A program made the translations under genes and the position numbers. A DNA stretch of 64,000 nucleotides from Acinetobacter venetianus RAG-1 = CIP 110063. Its GTDB lineage: Bacteria > Pseudomonadota > Gammaproteobacteria > Pseudomonadales > Moraxellaceae. The DNA lies in assembly GCF_000368585.1 (NCBI RefSeq), contig NZ_KB849559.1, positions 1-64,000 on the forward strand, read 5' to 3'. Shown in pieces: positions 61,325 through 64,000 of this stretch. The notes under the pieces are model-generated. The model worked only from the letters and a program-made list of their open reading frames with translations. It had not been told where the DNA came from and did no database searches. Positions within the stretch are counted from its first letter, which is position 1. The number at the start of each line of letters is the position of its first letter.

Positions 61325-62818
61325 TTATTTACTAGCTGTATTGAATGGAGAGCCAGCGACTGGAGTATTTAAGTAGGGGAATGTTGTGCCAAACTGTTGA
61401 GGTGATTGTAATGCGCCATCCGTAAAGCCAATGCCTCCAGCTTTAGCATCAGTTGCTTTACAGCCAACCGCAGTATTTACTCCATCAATTGTGCAGAGTA
61501 ACCCCATCGCAACTCTCAGTTCGATATCCACCACATCATCGCCAGGTCGACGACCATTTGGGAATCCAGCCGCATCGCCACCAATAACACCCAATCGATT
61601 TTGCTGATCTTTTGTTGCAGCACCAATCGCGGTATTCAGACGTAGCATCTCAGATGCTTTGACATTCTTCGGTTGGTTTAAGCCAGGAATGCCGAGCAGG
61701 AATGCATTAACTAAATCTGTTCTTGGGAAATTTGTTGGCGCAACAACAGCACCGCCTGTTGCATCTTTAAATAGAACTTCTATGAGGGTTGGTAGAGTAG
61801 GATTGGTTACATAGTCTGCAAATTGGCCATCATTTACAGGCTTACTCGCATTGAATTTATCTTTATCTTTAAGACCAATCACGACTTCATTGACCAAAGG
61901 CATACCTAAACGTGAAACTTGTGTCCAAGCGCCACCAACTTTGCTTGCACTGGTGAGATTGCTTTCAGGATTGGGGTTCAACAAGGTGGCTTGAGGCAGA
62001 CTTGCCGTGGTCCAAGCTCCGATAACAGTGTCGTTAGATGCGACTAAACAAGATTGAGGGACTTCCAAAGCAATTGTTGTGACATTTTTATTAGCAATGG
62101 TATTTAATCCTTGATCTTCTGCATTTACTCCCGAAGGCGCGAGTTGAGTCGCAGGAATTTTAATATTTACCAGATCAAAGACTTCACCTAAGTTAACGGC
62201 AAAAGGGTCTTGGCGTTGACCGACAAAAACTTTACCCGTGCCACAACTTCCAAAGTTAATGTTTTGAACAAAGCTATTGGCATAGCTTTGATAGTTTGGA
62301 ATTGATTTTGCACCAACGTTATCGAATGGTTTTTTGAAAGAGCCGAGAACGCTTCGATCTCCTTTGCGGCGATCACCTTTGATCATTGTAACGGTGTATG
62401 TTTCAGCGGTATTTTGTGCTGAACTACTATCATTGGTAATTTTTCCAATATTTGATAATGGAACCGAGATATTTTTACCACCAACAGGGACTTGTAAGTC
62501 TTTTAACTCCTGATCAAATTTGAATTGAAATGTGATGTCCTCTTGCGCATCACCATTATTATCGATATGTATTTCATACAAGGCTTTCGGATCTAATGAA
62601 AAGTAATTAGGTCCTCCGTAAGCATCCTGTAAAGGTTGATAGTTGGCGAGTATGGTCACGAAATTACTACGGTTAGGTTCGTAACTTTTGAACATATAGA
62701 AATCCGTTGCATCGACTTTTGGCATTTTAGTGATTGATGGTGCTTCACGATGACTGGAAGCAGACGCGGCTACACTAAAACTACTCAGCATAATTGCTAG
62801 AAGTAGACGAGAGTCCAT
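61325..62818 (-). CDS. DUF4331 secreted protein
   Basis: A 497-residue exported protein of the DUF4331 family. The signal peptide (about 1-19) is followed by ASSHREAPSITKMPKVDATDFYMFKSYEPNR, the family hallmark (SHREAP). The middle has strands as in YFSLDPKALYEIHIDNNGDAQEDITFQFKF. Function is unknown; some family members are large surface or periplasmic proteins. First gene of the five-gene minus-strand operon, with a good promoter upstream. Confidence 0.92.
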   Translation of the reverse strand: MDSRLLLAIMLSSFSVAASASSHREAPSITKMPKVDATDFYMFKSYEPNRSNFVTILANYQPLQDAYGGPNYFSLDPKALYEIHIDNNGDAQEDITFQFKFDQELKDLQVPVGGKNISVPLSNIGKITNDSSSAQNTAETYTVTMIKGDRRKGDRSVLGSFKKPFDNVGAKSIPNYQSYANSFVQNINFGSCGTGKVFVGQRQDPFAVNLGEVFDLVNIKIPATQLAPSGVNAEDQGLNTIANKNVTTIALEVPQSCLVASNDTVIGAWTTASLPQATLLNPNPESNLTSASKVGGAWTQVSRLGMPLVNEVVIGLKDKDKFNASKPVNDGQFADYVTNPTLPTLIEVLFKDATGGAVVAPTNFPRTDLVNAFLLGIPGLNQPKNVKASEMLRLNTAIGAATKDQQNRLGVIGGDAAGFPNGRRPGDDVVDIELRVAMGLLCTIDGVNTAVGCKATDAKAGGIGFTDGALQSPQQFGTTFPYLNTPVAGSPFNTASK

Positions 62819-62872
62819 TTTGTATCTCCTTGATATTTTTAAATCTTTGTAGTTTCATTTTTTGTTTTTAGC

Positions 62873-62901
62873 CTTATAGTTTTCTTGAGTTGCTTGATCA
62901 A
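62873..62901 (-). promoter_or_regulatory. Promoter of the DUF4331-TonB operon
   Basis: On the minus strand TTGATC (62896-62901) and TATAAG (62873-62878) are separated by 17 bases, about 55 bases upstream of the DUF4331 start. A ribosome-binding AAGGAG lies before the start codon. No clear Fur or other operator overlaps. Confidence 0.6.
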
Positions 62902-62909
62902 AATAAGAC

Positions 62910-63225
62910 TCTGATTATTTATACGGCTTAAAGAGTGAAGTTTTTGTGATCGACTTCAAAGAATTGATTTTGAGCGTGGTTATATTGAATTGCTTTAAAA
63001 GCTTAAAAATATTTATGTGCCCTAAAAGCGTTGCGGAACAATTACATCTGATTGAACGCTATTTTACCTTGGTTCATGTCTTACGTTGTGGATAAATCAA
63101 GACATATCAACAATCACAAACCTATCTCAGAAATCTGCTACAATTGCGCCAATTTCAAATTCTTTCGCATGCCATCTTTCTTTGTCTCGATTTACAAAGA
63201 TACGTGGGTGCACAAAATTGTAGAT
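62910..63225. other. Gene-free region between DUF4331 operon and prfC
   Basis: About 320 bases. On the plus strand a TACAAT (63139-63144) is a plausible -10 for prfC, but its -35 (ACAAAC) is weak. A 26-codon frame at 63015-63095 ([17 protein letters not shown] and on) lacks a ribosome-binding site and is not called a gene. Confidence 0.4.
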
Positions 63226-63231
63226 TTTCTC

Positions 63232-64000
63232 ATGAGTTTTAAAGACGAATTAGCGGCACAGGTTGCCCAACGACGCACTTTTGCCATCATTTCCCACCCC
63301 GATGCGGGTAAAACCACAATGACAGAAAAACTGTTGTTATGGGGTAAGGCGATTCAGGTTGCAGGTATGGTGAAAAGCCGTAAATCTGATCGTTCTGCGA
63401 CATCCGACTGGATGGAAATGGAAAAAGAACGTGGTATCTCGATTACGACATCGGTGATGCAGTTCCCTTATAAAAAGCACACCATCAACTTACTCGATAC
63501 TCCGGGACATGAAGACTTTTCGGAAGATACTTACCGTACTTTAACCGCTGTTGACTCTGCATTGATGGTAATCGATGGTGCAAAAGGTGTCGAAGAACGA
63601 ACTATTAAACTGATGGAAGTGTGTCGTATGCGCGATACACCGATTATTTCATTCGTTAACAAAATGGACCGTGAGATTCGCGAGCCTTTAGAGTTGCTTG
63701 ACGAAATTGAAAATGTCTTAAAAATTCGTTGTGTTCCGATCACATGGCCACTGGGCATGGGACGTGATTTTGCAGGGGTTTATAATATCCTTGAAAATAA
63801 ACTTTACGTCTATAAAGCTGGTTTTGGCTCGACGATCACAGATATTGAAATCCGTGATGGCTATGACCATGCTGACATTCGTGAAAAAGTAGGTGAGTTG
63901 GCTTGGGCATCATTTGAAGAATCTCTTGAGCTAGTACAAATGGCAAATGAGCCATTAGATCGCGAGCTATTCTTACAAGGTAAGCAAACACCTGTATTGT
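63232..64000 (+). CDS. prfC: Peptide chain release factor 3 (partial, 3' end beyond window)
   Basis: The first 256 codons of RF3, the GTPase that recycles RF1/RF2 from terminating ribosomes. [19 protein letters not shown] starts it; G1 is [13 protein letters not shown], the switch I region [22 protein letters not shown]3 [16 protein letters not shown] and G4 NKMDRE. The reading frame stays open to the window edge. The ribosome-binding site before the ATG is weak, but the start fits homologues. Confidence 0.96.
   Translation, partial: MSFKDELAAQVAQRRTFAIISHPDAGKTTMTEKLLLWGKAIQVAGMVKSRKSDRSATSDWMEMEKERGISITTSVMQFPYKKHTINLLDTPGHEDFSEDTYRTLTAVDSALMVIDGAKGVEERTIKLMEVCRMRDTPIISFVNKMDREIREPLELLDEIENVLKIRCVPITWPLGMGRDFAGVYNILENKLYVYKAGFGSTITDIEIRDGYDHADIREKVGELAWASFEESLELVQMANEPLDRELFLQGKQTPVL

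Noticed and set aside
63015..63095. 26-codon frame upstream of prfC ([17 protein letters not shown] and on)
   Set aside because: No ribosome-binding site, no terminator or partner, and it overlaps the likely prfC promoter region.

Overview
The window is a chromosomal segment of a gammaproteobacterium of the genus Acinetobacter. The complete 16S-tRNA-Ile-tRNA-Ala-23S-5S operon at the left edge, the low GC content and characteristic gene neighbourhoods (secB-grxC-rhodanese; holA-lptE-leuS; coaBC divergent from radC; ilvI-ilvN-ilvC; prfC) support this. I do not call a species. No insertion sequence, prophage, integrase or CRISPR array was seen.

Layout. 1-5540 is the rRNA operon, including both RNase III processing stems and a terminator. 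5540-8100 is a long AT-rich gap followed by a large surface lipoprotein. 8110-25420 is mostly housekeeping: thioredoxin 2, thioesterases, fRMsr, YajQ, MnmC, YciB, RNase AM, bestrophin, RadC, CoaBC and cytochrome b562. Two AT-rich membrane-protein genes of unknown function interrupt it at 17.3-19.2 kb. It ends in a tightly overlapping four-gene alkylation-repair operon (AraC-Ogt fusion, 2OG oxygenase, Ada-type metal-binding mini-protein, AlkB). 25440-30320 carries secB, grxC, rsgA, orn, a BI-1 family protein and fabI. 30320-32190 looks like a small accessory island: a TIR-like protein and a membrane-anchored beta-rich protein, with a 26-bp inverted repeat in front. 32195-42900 holds a lipoprotein, a MacAB-TolC-type efflux operon split by a folded intergenic element, a sirtuin, holA, lptE and leuS.

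43.0-47.4 kb is the branched-chain amino acid operon ilvI-ilvN-ilvC, which ends with a duplicated last 46 bp of ilvC and three stacked terminators. 47.7-51.2 kb has an MHYT-GGDEF-EAL c-di-GMP protein and a PHA-synthase-like hydrolase. 51.4-54.5 kb is an ars operon (arsC-arsR-arsC-acr3-arsH) with a promoter/operator visible. 54.5-56.7 kb has a Rossmann-fold protein of unknown role and a carboxymuconolactone decarboxylase-like protein. 56.8-62.8 kb is a five-gene minus-strand operon (DUF4331 secreted protein, small lipoprotein, His-rich TPR protein, TonB-dependent receptor, TonB-like protein) that reads as a dedicated uptake or surface system. The window ends inside prfC.

The best candidates for something undescribed are the TIR-like/beta-barrel pair, the DUF4331-TPR-TonB operon, the unknown membrane pair at 17.3-19.2 kb, and the alkylation operon with the Ada domains encoded on separate genes. 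All assignments are from reading the sequence and remembered family features; no searches were run.
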